Shown here piece after piece: positions 35,895-47,835 of a DNA stretch of 64,000 nucleotides (the stretch's first letter is position 1; each line of letters opens with the position of its first letter). The DNA is from Gymnopus androsaceus JB14 (taxonomy: Eukaryota > Basidiomycota > Agaricomycetes > Agaricales > Omphalotaceae). The stretch is from contig ML769434.1 of assembly GCA_009733575.1 (NCBI GenBank), positions 124,444 through 188,443 on the forward strand, written 5' to 3'. The notes under the pieces are model-generated. The model was not told the DNA's origin. It saw only the letters and a program-made list of their open reading frames with translations, and did no database searches. The translations under genes were made by a program, and so were the position numbers.

Positions 35895-37372
35895 ATGCCT
35901 CAAGACGACTTTGATATTTACGGCGAGGATGTTCAACAAGAACTCCAGAACGAGGTGTGTCGAGCTTGAGCGCAGCATTATTCGCGCCTGGGCTGACGTG
36001 TCTTTTTTTTCAGGATGATGAGAATGATCTTCAGCATGTACCCACTGAAATGTCCAAGATTGAGCCATCCGCTGGTCAGAAACGGGAAAGGGAGGATTCG
36101 AGAGAACCAGAAGATCCTCAAATCGAACAATCTATTGTACGTTCCTTTCTACTGTCCTTGAAGCCCCGAGCTGAGGATTTTTAGGCTGTTGTAGGAGGCG
36201 GTAATCAGCCTACGGGCACTGCTGGGCTTGTGAGCACTCAAGTGGGTTTGTCTTCCGATGCTCTGTATATTGGGGATCTGCAATGGGTGCGTACGTGCCT
36301 TTTCTTGTTAGACGTAGTTACTGACCCGGGGTCATTTACAGTGGACGACCGATGAAGACCTTCGCCAAGTCGCGCTTAATCTCGGTATCAACCTCGACCA
36401 TAAAGACATCACCTTTTCCGAACACAAGGTCAACGGGAAAAGCAAGGGGTACGCGGCAACGCTCTTCACTATCTTCCGTCTCTTATCTCTCTCTAGGATT
36501 GCCTACGTGGAAACTGGAAGCTACGACAACGCTACGATTCTGAAAAACTGGTTCGACAACAAGTAATTTTCGTTCTTTCTTTTTTTTGACATGTTTTACT
36601 GTTTCGACTTATGCTCATCTCCAGCGACTTTCAAAACCGTAAGGCTACTGCGACCTTGACTGCTTCGGCCCAAGGCAATCCCTTCCGTACGCTACCAAAG
36701 GGTGATGAGATTTTGAACTTAACCCTGGTCATTCACTAACGCGACGTTGTTTCTAGAACCTCCTGTCCGCGATGGCCGACCTCAGACTCAGCAAAACGGC
36801 ACCGTACAGACTCAAACCAACAGCAGCGTCCGTGGCGGAGGAAACTTCAGAGGACGTGGCGGGATGCGCGGCGGCGCTGGAGGCGGAGGAGGAGGAAACA
36901 TGGGCATGAGCAACATGCCTATGGGTAACATGGGTATGGGTATGGGTAACCTAATGGGCAACATGAACATGGGAACTATGCCTATGGGCATGGGTGTGGG
37001 CAACATGGGTATAGGCGGCTTCATGGGTGGTGGGTCCTTTGGCCGAGGCGGGGGCATGATCCCTCAAGGCCCCAGAGGAGGTGGCATGATGCGCGGCGGC
37101 GGCGGAATGATGGGTATGGGTATGAGTCTCTAGCGTTAGAATACGCAAATCCACGCATGTTGTGCTTACTAGTGTATTTTTGGCGCTTTCTTTTTGCTGT
37201 TTTTTTAGGTATGGGTATGATGCCTAATAATATGATGGCCATGGGTATGCCCGGTGGTCCTGGAAGAGGTGGTCATTTCAATCCAGCGTTTGTTCAAGGT
37301 GGTGCTGGCGGTTTCAATAATGGAAATGCAATGGATGGACCGAGAAAAAGATTTAGGCCGGAGGAGAGTTAG
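35895..37372 (+). CDS. CPSF6-like RNA-binding protein (cleavage factor Im large subunit type)
   Basis: An acidic N-terminus [20 protein letters not shown] splices (gtgtgt...tttcag) to [15 protein letters not shown]. The single RRM spans about 36260-36700: ALYIGDLQW (RNP2), [33 protein letters not shown] and [12 protein letters not shown] (RNP1 region). WTTDEDL and NGKSKG are hallmarks of CPSF6/CPSF7, which with CFIm25 bind UGUA elements and direct poly(A)-site choice in the nucleus. The C-terminus is low-complexity Gly/Met/Arg (RGG and GMGNM repeats) and ends [10 protein letters not shown]. About seven exons; the last intron is 37114-37208. If that intron is retained, translation ends after MGMSL at 37133. 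Confidence 0.85.
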
Positions 37373-37885
37373 AGGGTAGAGAAAATGTGCTGATGGAGGT
37401 GCAAAGGTTAGAGAGAGATGCGATATAATTTATACATGCAGGGGATGGTTCGGTCAGACTTAACACACACCTCAGTCGTTGCACAAACTATTACTATGCA
37501 TATCTTATTTGGTGTTTCTTTACTTTACTTACTTGTATACCAGCTACTTAATGCATGCAACAAACTATGACTCGACAATCCCGATATGCGTTCAACGTCC
37601 TTGAGATGTTTTTTTCTGTCTAGTCCTTGTGCATCTTACAATTCACACATCGCATTTGATTCATAGAATGATATTTTTGCAAGCAAAAAACGACATTACT
37701 TCTGGGAATACCAGTTCCTAGAGCATCTGCGTCCACAAGCTTATTTATGATATAAATCGTTAAAACTAACAAATCTCAAAGTCCATCTCTAGTCTTGGAT
37801 GGATGGTAAAAAGAACGCTACCTACGAACGAAACGAATTAGTAAATGAGTGCGCATATATGAGAGGCAGAACTTACTCGAAAGAA
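37373..37885. other. Intergenic, 3' flanks
   Basis: Convergent 3' regions of the CPSF6-like and Ser-rich genes. No gene or repeat recognised. Confidence 0.5.
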
Positions 37886-39047
37886 TCACTGCATTCTCCA
37901 GGGGCCGGGGCCAGAGTAACCGCGGCGGGCAATCCGGCTCTTGATTTCACGGCGGCTAGAATCGGTGGAAGTGGCAGGGGAGGTAGTGTCGGACGACGTC
38001 GACTCGGAGTCGGAAGCAGTGCTGGTACTGGACGCAGCAGCTGTCGAGTCACCGGTGGCAGGGGAAGGCAGTGTCAGACGACGTCGAGTCAGAAGCAGTG
38101 CTGGTGCTCGACGCAGCAGTTGTCGTGCTAGAAGAGTCACCGGTGGATGCGCCGCTTGAGCTAGTTGATGAAGTGCTGTCATCACCGCTGCTTGAGCCGC
38201 TGGTGCTAGTGCTAGTGCTGTTTCCGCTAGAACCGTCGGTGGACGATGCACCGCTCGAGGTACTAGTGCTGGTGCTGTTTCCGTTCGAGCCGTCATCATT
38301 GCCACCTGAGGTGCTGGTGCTGTTGCTAGACGATGAAGAACTGCCGGGTTGACCGCATGAGCTGGAGCCAGAGTTAGATGTGGAGTTGGAGACTGACCCA
38401 GAGTTAGAGTCCGACCCAGAGCTGGAGGAGGAGGTGGAGGATGAGCCCGAGCCCGATTGACCTTCACCACCGTTGCCGCCGCCCATCTTGCCGCCACCCA
38501 TCTTGCCCTTACCGCCCTTACCGGATTTACCGCCGGATTTAGACGAGGAGGAAGAGGAAGATTCGGAGCCGGTCAAGGAAGACGAGCCGGAAGAAGATCC
38601 TGACGGGCAAGAGCAAGTACCATCGTCACGCTTGATGCCCTTTCTCTTCTTCACGCTCTTCTTGGTCTTCTTGTTACGCTTGGCCTTTTGCGGAGCGGCC
38701 ACAGGTTCGTCCCTCTCGACGACATCTCCTTTCTCGTCCCGCTCGTAGTACTCGTGTAGAGCACGTCGAGGGTAGCGATGCGCATCACGAGCCTTGATAG
38801 CAGCATCAGAGGGTTCACGTTCTACCACGGCGGGTACCACGATATCGATAATAGTACGAGCGTCGATATCGGGCGATGGACCACTACGGGCAACCGCACC
38901 CGGTGTAAGTCTACAGCGGCATGAGCGCAAGTTCAAGAAGAAAAAAATAGGAGAAAATACGAACCGGATCGGAGCACCCAGTGTCGAAATAGCACTGAGG
39001 GCAAGAACAGCGACGAGAACCGAAGGGGTAGAAATCATCTTGTACAT
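37886..39047 (-). CDS. Secreted Ser/Gly-rich protein
   Basis: A signal peptide (MYKMISTPSVLVAVLALSAI, cleavage near STLGA) is followed by a basic region with KAKRNKKTKKSVKKRKGIKR. That could be a Kex2-type processing site before DDGTCSCPSG. A long Ser/Thr/Gly/Asn low-complexity tail follows, likely heavily O-glycosylated if exported. An intron at 38911-38964 joins GAPIR to LTPGAVARSG. The main frame stops at 38049, but a one-base shift near 38063 (GCCTTCC for an expected GCCTCC) joins a frame that continues the same Ser-rich style. That frame ends SRIARRGYSGPGPWRMQ with stop at 37886, probably the true C-terminus. A cell-wall or surface role is inference. Confidence 0.65.
37950..38150 (-). 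repeat. Internal tandem duplication in Ser-rich tail
   Basis: Two similar ~80-bp blocks (words gacgacgtcga, agtgctggt, gacgcagcag, gagtcaccggtgg) lie side by side. They encode the repeated SSTSTASDS...SSDT pattern. The frame break lies at the junction. Confidence 0.7.
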
Positions 39048-41561
39048 GACTGAGTTGGTTTATGAACGATGGAAGTAAGTCAAAGTCTTAAAAGTCGATG
39101 GATGTATCTTTCGCCAGGAGAAGATAACGACTTGGATGGACAGACAGACTCTAGGCAACCGGTACCAGAGATAAGATGAGCACAGCTGGGGAATCAGGAC
39201 CATAGTTGGTTTCTTTTATAGGCCCACGGCTAGTGTAGACGGAAGGGGATAAATGATTGCAAACGGGATCAAGGGTGAACGGTTTTGATACAAAACTGAA
39301 AAAAAAATGAAGGCGATGCGCAAACGATTTAAATATTTGGGGCTTGATGGTTTCGAAACAGCGCTGCCTCAGATTTCACGTACGACTTACCGGCCTCTGA
39401 GGGCTTCAGCTACATACATACATAGGACGTCGGAGTTGGCATCTGCAGAGAAAATGAGCTCAACCTGGCTTTAGAAGCCCAAGGATCAAGAGAAATGATG
39501 CAGATTACGGTTCAATTCCCTTGCCGTGTTCGGGAACCCCGACGGGCGGTGTCGGTAAAAATAGACATCCACCCGCTGAGCTCAACGCGTTCCAGAACGC
39601 GCAAAGCTTGGCTATCGTCATTTTAATCTACAGAGAATGTGCTTCGTTGCCATTCGTCACTTGCTGTCCAGCCGCAGTTCAACAGGAGAAAGTTGGCGAA
39701 AAAATATCCATCCAATTTACTTGCCCACACATAAGAAGTCAGGGCCCTCGACAGATCCAGGGTGCGTGCTCGAGAACTTGAGGTATTCACTTCAGAGTCT
39801 AATTCCGCGATAAGCTAGCAAGGCGCGCTTATCAGAGGATAAGCTGAGCACGGCGAGAGACTCGGCATCTAGGCGCTCAGTCGTCTTGATCCTGACTCTC
39901 ATTGCCGCCAATTTTACATTGGTTTTTTGAGTCTCCCAACCCACCCATCCCATGTTGATGTCAGGGCACAATCCAGTAGTGTAGCCTGTTGTCCTTTCCT
40001 ATCTGTGGAAAGTCCCACTCTAGTAAATATTTCCAGCGTCTCTGACGTTCCGGTCTTAGCCAGTGTGTGGTTGTTTTTTGCCCACCCACGCGGGCCAAGC
40101 CCCAGCCAAACCACAATTCTATGTATGTATGGGAACATACAACTCGTATGATTCCCATACCTCTCCTCTACACTGAACGGAGTGCACCCAGCTTATCTAG
40201 GCATTTGGAAGGGTTAAGATTCGGATCAAGTAAACACGGCCCAACGTTAGAGTCGAGACAGTTAATGTACTTAAGTACATTGAGTCGAGGACCCGATATC
40301 CGACCGCGATTTTCCAGTTCTACCTTGAGAACGAGCACCTATGAGCACAAATAAATAACGGAAAAACAGCGCCCTCGTTCGGGCTCTTCGCGGTTTAAGA
40401 TGAAGACACAACACTACCGCGAATGATCTCCGAAAGTTCAGGGCATTGGGCGTTGCAAAATACATAGGAAGGATGTTCACCGTGGTCTTTGAGATCTTTG
40501 AGACTCAGCGCGTGGTGCTGGGAAGATCGATTCGGGAACAACCCGAGTTGAGGTTTTTGAGAGACGCGCATTAGACGTGGGGAATGTGTACACGTGAGCC
40601 GGAGGTCAAAGCGGGGACCCGGCGACTTCCAGTAGAGACCTTTAATGGATATCTTGGTAGTGTGTTAGATTCTTACAGTGGGAGAGAACACGTTGAGAAC
40701 ACTCAATGATGAGGAAATGCAGTCTGAGTCAGTCTCGAGCTCTGTATTCGCTGCTGCTCTGCTGGATGTATACTACTAACTATGAGATGTATTTGATCCC
40801 TACTTTACCGTCGGGTTCGTCAGGATTTCGAAGGGCGCAGGCGATTTGACGGATATTGTTTCCTGAGGACGACCGTTAGATTTCTACGGAACCAGGATGC
40901 GAATTACGGCCTGCAGACGTATTTCCTATCTGTTTGAAACAGCTCGTTGTAAAAGCAGCATACTACTTGCATGAATCAGTCTGAATCTCGGAGGCGCTCA
41001 ATGCGGTTGAGTGAAAAAAAGACATACATGGACCTTGAAGTAAATCGGACGATCCACACATTCAATGAAATGGAGTTCCACTCCGCGAGACCTCTCTAAC
41101 TGGCATCAGTGTTTGATGCAATTGGCAACGCGCAGCATCGATCTTCGATTCATTGTGCAAAGTCAACACTCGTTAGTGTGATTTCCACTGTTCCAGCACG
41201 AAGAAGGAGCATTTTCCGAATCTGTAAACGAAGAAACAATATCATTCAAAACTGGAGGAAAGAGTTTCTGTGGTTTCATGACGGATAGGTGAAGCGAAGT
41301 TTCAGAGGGAAGAGATCCTGTTTTCAGGACTTTTATTTGCAGACGGTATTCGCTGCAATTCACTGCACTTTGAAAATAGTGGTTTGACGTTTGCCTCTGA
41401 TATTTGGGTATGAGTAAAATGAAACACCATCTGGTACAGGCGATGGGCTTTCTGTGCGAGCTAAGGGCAAGTATTGGGCCATGATTATTGAGGACAATTT
41501 GAGGAGCGCAAGAAAGCGCTTCTTCAGTGAAATAAGCGCTCACGACCTGCGCCGAACCACG
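39048..41561. other. Long intergenic region
   Basis: No supported gene. The first 250 bases hold the Ser-rich gene promoter (TATA-like ttcttttatagg near 39210). The short frames between 39500 and 41540 match no family I recognise. Confidence 0.45.
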
Positions 41562-43139
41562 ATGTACTTGAGCAACCTGCCTGAGGAGCTTGTTCAGGAT
41601 ATTGTGGAAAAGCTCGCTAATAATTCCTCATTCATTGCAAGTTACATGGCTTGAAATATTCAACCATTGACTTCTCTCACTCTCGGTGGCCAGCCGCAAA
41701 TTTCGACGATTATGTGTTCCATTTCTCTTTGAGCGCATCAATATACACGCTTCAGATCTACAGAGGCTCGTAGAGCAGTGCATCACGAATAATATTCTTG
41801 CTGCGTCTATCAGGTTCGCTTGAACTTCACTTCTTTATTGGGTTCAACTTAACTTTGTCGAATGTAGGACGCTAACGGTTATTGGCATCCCTGATCCCTA
41901 CCTCGGACGTTCCGCAAAACATCCAACAGATACCGCAAACCTTATGCAGCTACTTCCTCGTCTGAAAACCCTCTCTCAGATTCATCTCAAGGATTTCATT
42001 ATCGAGCTGCCTTTGCTTACTGTACTGCAAAGCCACCCGGTCACAAGCATTGTCATTGAGTTTCTGACGGATTGGGTTCTCCCGACGTTGTTGGAATTGG
42101 ACTCGAACGGTTTAGACTTGTCGAAAATTGTCATTAAACATGGCTCAATTCCTGGTCAGGACGGAGAGGTTGAATTCCTCAGATCTTACTTAGCCTACGG
42201 TTTGCAGATGAAAGAAGTATTCTTACCAGATCCAAACATGTCAGAAGGGCTATCATTCATGAAATTTCAAGGCCTTTCTTGCCTCCAGCTATACCTCGAC
42301 GAGGCTCCCGTTTCTTTATCATGGCTCCCGAAGTTTATAGAAACTCATCCGCTTTTGGAAAAGGTCACGTTCTCGAATTGGAACAGAGGATCCATCGTGC
42401 GTTTCCTTTCATTTCGCCATTCATTGAGGAGCCGCAGAAGGAAGGGCTCAGTGATTCCGTGAACATTGAACTCTTTGCGATCACTCGAACCAACCCCACA
42501 GGGTCAGCTACATCCTTAGAAGCTGTTCGTCGCCAGTGGAATGTGACTGGGATATGTTTGGGACTTTATTTCCCGCAATCTGCAAATCGGATTTTGAACT
42601 TGGCAAATGCTTTCTTGCCATATATATCTGTGTTGACAGTCGCGCGCGCGCCCAATTGGGGGAACCTACCACCCTCTTCTCTCTCACCCAATGAAATTCA
42701 TGTGTGTTTATAGGACGACCTCCTTACTGTTCTGTCTCAATTTTCGTCGCTAAAAGTCCTGACCCTGCTCAACACCCTCGAGCATCAAGACTTTGGAACC
42801 AAGTTACACCACCATTTGAGCACCATCCCCAAAATCTCAATGCTAGCGCTACTGAAGCAGCCATTATTTGGTTCATATCCCGCATTGCAATGAGACTACC
42901 CTCAATCAAGGCATTTTATGTCTCAGAGCGTGGTACTAGTACACAACCCTCTGAGTTGCTGCCTTCCAGTCTCAGTGCACAATGGACTGTGTGTGGTTGG
43001 ATCGACCGGCATTGTTTGCGAAGTATTGACCATCAGGACATGGTTGGGATATTGGAGTACCAACCTCCTACAGAAAATCCAAGATGTAATGGTGGGTTAC
43101 CGCTCTCCCAAATATTCACAGGACGTAGTCTGCGTCTGA
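41562..43139 (+). CDS. F-box / LRR-like protein
   Basis: From ATG 41562 the N-terminus MYLSNLPEELVQDIVEKLA is a typical F-box. RKFRRLCVPFLFERINIH (about 41690-41745) follows after an intron. The next exon (about 41870-42400) has leucine-rich segments (LMQLLPRLKTLSQIHLKDF, LLTVLQSHPVTSIVIEFL). Later exons give GICLGLYFPQSANRILNLAN, LTVLSQFSSLKVLTLLNTL and AMRLPSIKAFYVSERG, and probably end YSQDVVCV at 43139. The first splice pair is unclear, and frame changes near 42400 and 42950 need either introns or lesions. F-box proteins are SCF ubiquitin-ligase adaptors; such genes are numerous and fast-evolving in Agaricomycetes. Confidence 0.65.
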
Positions 43140-44784
43140 ATGTGGTATGCGCTTAACCCAATACAATTTTTTTTTCATGATGTAGGGCAAATATAGATAA
43201 CCACTCGCAAATGATGTTGACGCAAGTTGGGTAGAATGTACACCACGTATATCCTCCGAGTCGATTAACATTTCTTCTAACTTCAACGCTTCGACATCCA
43301 ACGTCAAGCATAATGTATGCTCACCTTATCTCCCTTATCTCGTTCCCCCACAGCATTCGAAGTCCGTTTAATCGATCTTTGACCAAGTCGATCACACACC
43401 GCTCAGCACTGGTGAGGGGCCCACTCTTCGCAATCATCTCTGGAACTGCGCTGAGATATACCACCACGTTCAGTTCGCTGTTCGTTCACAATATAACCCG
43501 TTCCCAAACGAGAACGTACTGAGATGCCGAGTCATATTTGCTTTAATGTTAGGCTATGTCCAGTGCTGGCTAATCCTATCCCGCGACTGCGTTTCTTTCA
43601 TGATGCGGTTAATTAATCTCACTTTCCCGTGGGCCCCTTCTTTAATTTGATCGAGGGGGATGGTGCTTGCTACTGGAACCGACGTTCAGCACTTAGACCG
43701 TCCGTGTCGTAAGCCTTCCTTCCTTCCTCATAGCGTATAATCGTGCTGGCAAGCCGTGGAATACTTGAACTCTTTCCAGGCTTGCATTGTCGTCCCTCTT
43801 TGCCGAAAGCAGTAAGTATTTATGATCCTGCGAGTGGATCGGCTTGGAAAATTCTTGACAAGGTCAAGTTTCTTCGGATGCAGAGTCTTGAAATTGGATT
43901 GACAGCAGTTGCACTATGTAGTAGCCTTGTACGTTGGACATTATGCTACCCACTTCACCTATCCTTTTCTCTTCCATACGATTAAAAAATACTCAAGCTT
44001 CAAGCTTGTCCATGGAGATATCATTCTAATGAAACGTCAACTAGGTACACCCTCCGGGCGGAATTCTCTCTCCGAGTGGGGTTAGTGCAGTCGTCTGATC
44101 CCATCCACTGGTAAGTGCAGGCGAAGAACGCTATTTGGAGTCATTCACAACTTACCTCACTGACCAAAGTAAGTACAGACTTGAGCGTCCTAATGTCCCA
44201 ATATGCGGAGACGACCGTAACCTCCATTGGCTTCGTCAAACCTGAGCCAGCGAGGAATTTTTATCCCAAGGTCTTAAACCCTATTGAGGGTACAGGTGTA
44301 ATTCAATAGTTGATCAAGAGTCCAAAAAAAACAAGATATCACTATTTCAGGCTGCTGTGGCTACCCCATAAACTCCGAAGTACGAGGTCTGAGCTCACAG
44401 TTTTGAATCACTCTTTACACTTATCAGGGCAACTCTGAGCGTCCACAGATACTAGGGATTACTTGCCCATAGCAACGTGGATGTCCAACGGAGAATACAT
44501 GCCGGATAAGGATACTTGGCTACCCAAACGGGAAACTGCTGCCGGCCGTAAACTGCGGTTGCCTCGCTTTATGCATGCCGTCAATTCAAATAAATTTAAT
44601 ATAAAACCACCTTGTCTTGGCCGGTCGTGTTGCACCAGTTTTTTCCAACATAACTGCCAGGTCAAGCGTGCTATAAGACAACAACAGTGCTGCGAGTTCT
44701 GCGCGGATCCTTAGCTTGGAATACGCTTGGTTTTCTCCTGCCTGTACAATTCCTCTCCTTTAACACCCCTCGACCTCGTTATCA
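43140..44784. other. Intergenic with an unassigned spliced-looking ORF
   Basis: The frame at 44115-44309 (with a possible 10-nt gap at gtaagtacag) reads KNAIWSHSQLTSLTK and FVKPEPARNFYPKVLNPIEG before TAG. This looks coding-like but matches no family I know. A possible upstream exon lies at 43743-43930. It could be a small gene or the tail of a decayed one. Confidence 0.3.
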
Positions 44785-46931
44785 ATGGCAAATTCTACTA
44801 CTGCTGCAGCTTCAGCCGCGCCGACTATCGTCTCCTTTGAGAGCCCGGCAAACCCAGCAAACCTTGTTTACCATATCGATCTCTTCCTCATTGCACTATT
44901 TGCTGCAGTAGTTCTCCTTCGAATTGCTCGTCCAGCTGCTCGTTTGTGGAAAATCTCGGAATGGACAAATGGCCATATACTTTTCCATACCACCCTTCGA
45001 CGCAGCGCGACCCGCAGGGTCGAATTCAATTCGGAAGCTGGCTCGAAGCATCGGGATCTGGCCACGGACGATTCTCATTGGTCTTCTGCCCAAAGAGTCA
45101 GTGAAAAGGGGACGACTCCGTCCTACCCTCCTCATGTCTCCTCATGCCCCCGTTTTCTACGTGGTTTTCTCCAAGTATTGCATGCTCGTTTTAATCCAGG
45201 AGTCTCGGTGCTCCAAGTTGTCGTCGTCGTGATCTACCTCGCTACGCTTCTTTACCCTGCATTATTCCAAACAAATCCATTTACCGACCCTGTAAGGTAC
45301 GGATGGATTGGCGTATCTCAATTGCCTTTTGTGTTTGCTCTTGCATCCAAGAACAATGTCCTTGGGCTGCTGCTTGGAGTTGGATACGAAAAGGTTGGTT
45401 GAAATATGTTCTTCAAAGCTTCTGCTGACCTTTCCATAGTTGCAATTCCTTCACCGAGTCGCTGGCCGTGTCCTCGTGCTTTCCGTCAACATTCATGGCC
45501 TCGGTTACAGTAAGCTTCAGTCTTCGTATCTCTCTCTCTCTGATCATAAACTCATCTTGACGTTCCCAGTCTACCTATGGAGCCTCGAGGGCGAGTTTAT
45601 GAAGAAGATTGCTGTCCCCACCAACTACTGGGGCTTCATTGGCCTAATTTGTGCTGATATGCTTGTCTTCTTTTCCACAAGCTTCTGGCGAACCAAGGCT
45701 TACAACCTATTCCTCTCCACGCACATCTTCAGTGTCTCTCTTATTCTCCCCGCGGTTGGTATACATCTCATCGCTCATTTTCTCTTAATCTAACTCCCTC
45801 CTTCTAGATCATCTTGCACAAGCCCGCGACGGGACCTTACATTCTGACCGCCGTGGGTCTCTTTGTCTTTGACATGGTTACCCGCTGGATCAAGACTAGG
45901 TTCACCACCGCCACCATTCGCCCATTACCTGAGCTCGGTGTCACTCGCGTTGAAATCCCCTCTATCAACGCAGGGTGGCGTGCTGGACAGCATGTTCGTC
46001 TACGTGTCGTTTCTTCTGGAATGGGCATTTTAGGTTGGGCAGAAGCTCACCCTTTCACTATTGCTTCTATCATTCAGAGGCGAAGAAGGCATGATCCTTA
46101 TGTGCAAGAAGGCTGGGGATTGGACCAACAAGCTCTATGACCTGGCTAAACTAAGTGGATACGAGGGTGACGGCCAAGCTAGGAAAGTCCGAGTTTCTGT
46201 CGAAGGGCCTTACGGTAAGAACTTGTCCTTGTATTCGAAAAGCTTCAAGTTGATTGAATCGTATCCAAGGCGGTCCTGGCCATCGAATGTTCTCGAGTTT
46301 CAGCGCAGCCGTCTTCGTCGCTGGTGGCTCCGGAATAACATTCGCCCTTTCGGCCATTCCAGGAACTCATTCAAAAGGATCTCGAAGGTCATAGTCGCGT
46401 CAAAGTCATTCAACTTGTCTGGAGCATCCAGGATCCAGGTACATTTTGAATTTACCGCGGCTCTGTGTTACGATAGCTAACTTTACTTCTTGACAGCCTC
46501 CTTGGTATCTCTGCTTCCCCTGTTGACGTCTCTTATTCAACAAAGTGTCTTCACGCCCATCAGAATATCTGTGTTCTACACCCGGTCGCCAACTGGAAAG
46601 TTCCCCTTCTCTGATGACTTTTTCCGGTCTACTGCTCTCACATTGGCCCCTGGACGCCCGAAAGTGTCCAAGATCCTTCGAGGCAGCTATTAGCAGAGCA
46701 GTGACTCTCGGGTCTGGTGTGAAGGACGAAGAGGCGAACACGGGTTTGATAGTCGGTGTATGTGGTCCCGCAGGCTTAGCGGATAGTGTCACAGGAGGAA
46801 ATTGGAAAAGTAGATCCAACTAGGAGAGATCAAGTCGGTGGCATAGAAATTCACGACGAGTAAGTCTTTTGTTGTTTCCTTTTACTTGATCTAAACTGAA
46901 TTTTGCTCGTTTTAGAACCTTTGGATGGTAA
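44785..46931 (+). CDS. Ferric reductase (FRE family, NADPH oxidase-like)
   Basis: A plasma-membrane metalloreductase that passes electrons from NADPH via FAD and two haems to Fe(III), the first step of high-affinity iron uptake. Visible parts: an N-terminal TM segment (LFLIALFAAVVLLRIA), SAQRVSEKGTTPSYPPHVSS, and a TM core with haem-ligand candidates in LQFLHRVAGRVLVLSVNIHG and LFLSTHIFSVSLILP. Then come the FAD motif HPFTIAS (about 46050), VRVSVEGPYG, the NADPH motif FVAGGSGITFALSAI (about 46310-46365), VCGPAGLADSV and the family-typical end IEIHDE-TFGW (last intron at about 46860-46915, TAA 46929-46931). Three one-base frame breaks are needed: near 46068, near 46366 (ATTCCAGG for ATTCAGG) and near 46795. 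The gene is either decayed or affected by sequence errors. Confidence 0.85.
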
Positions 46932-47835
46932 ACTCTTTATCGTCTTTGACACCTACTTTGTGAGGTTGTACAACAGTAGACTGGTATCTCCTTCTCTGAG
47001 AGGGTGGAATACCCTTGATACCTCTTCATTCACGATACGACCTCCCAATGGGATAGGTCAATTTTTATGTCATATTTCATGCTAGCTCATTTCAACCAGA
47101 CAGTAGACTCTGCCCGCCCGGCCAGTACCGTTCATACTTACGCTCTTAGAAGCACTTTTACCCTCTTTTTGTTGACTATCGTTCAACTTGCCTTCTTTGC
47201 TTTGCTTTGCTTTTTACAACACACTCTCTTGGAATCTCTCTCTCTCTGTCTGTCGTGCACTTTGGAAGTATGTACGCAACGCAACGGCCGTGCTGTTTTT
47301 TTGTTTGTATCTGCGATCTCAATCATCCTTGTACATATATTCCAGTAGAAATCTAGTAGAGTCGTTGAACGACGGTTTTATGCTATGCTTTTTTATGCGG
47401 GATTGACTTTGTGTGATTGCTTACTCCGAGCCCGAAATTACTCGCTTTGACCGTTATGTAGCGTGATTGCATTAGCATCGAAAGTTAATTAGTAGTGATA
47501 CATGGATGCTGATTAAGTGATTGGTAGTACAAAGCTTCCGCAACGCCCATAGTTCCTGGAAATGAAATAGATGCGTGTAAAGTAAATATACAAGTATGGA
47601 GGGTACAATCATGAATGAATCAAACTGTGGCGATATACATAGAAGCTAAGAGATGTATGTGAATAGACATATGTCGATCTAATGCTGTGAGTAGGAATGT
47701 TATGAATATGATGGACAGAGGTTACAAATGATATGGAGGTAGTGTGGAATATCAAGACCATAAGAGAAAAAGTCCAACCCGCCTGGTGAAGATGAGCGCA
47801 AGATATGTAAGGAACATCGATCGGAAGGAACCTGA
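46932..47835. other. Intergenic, convergent 3' ends
   Basis: AT-rich with pyrimidine tracts. No gene, repeat pair or RNA recognised. Confidence 0.5.

Noticed and set aside
36812..37057. Pro-rich minus-strand ORF
   Set aside because: Reverse complement of the Gly/Met-rich tail of the CPSF6-like gene.
38071..38748. Plus-strand Val/Leu- and Pro/Glu-rich ORFs
   Set aside because: Antisense of the Ser/Gly-rich tandem region; low-complexity artefact.
39505..39560. Possible tRNA T-arm (ggttcaattccc)
   Set aside because: No matching acceptor, D or anticodon stems could be folded around it.
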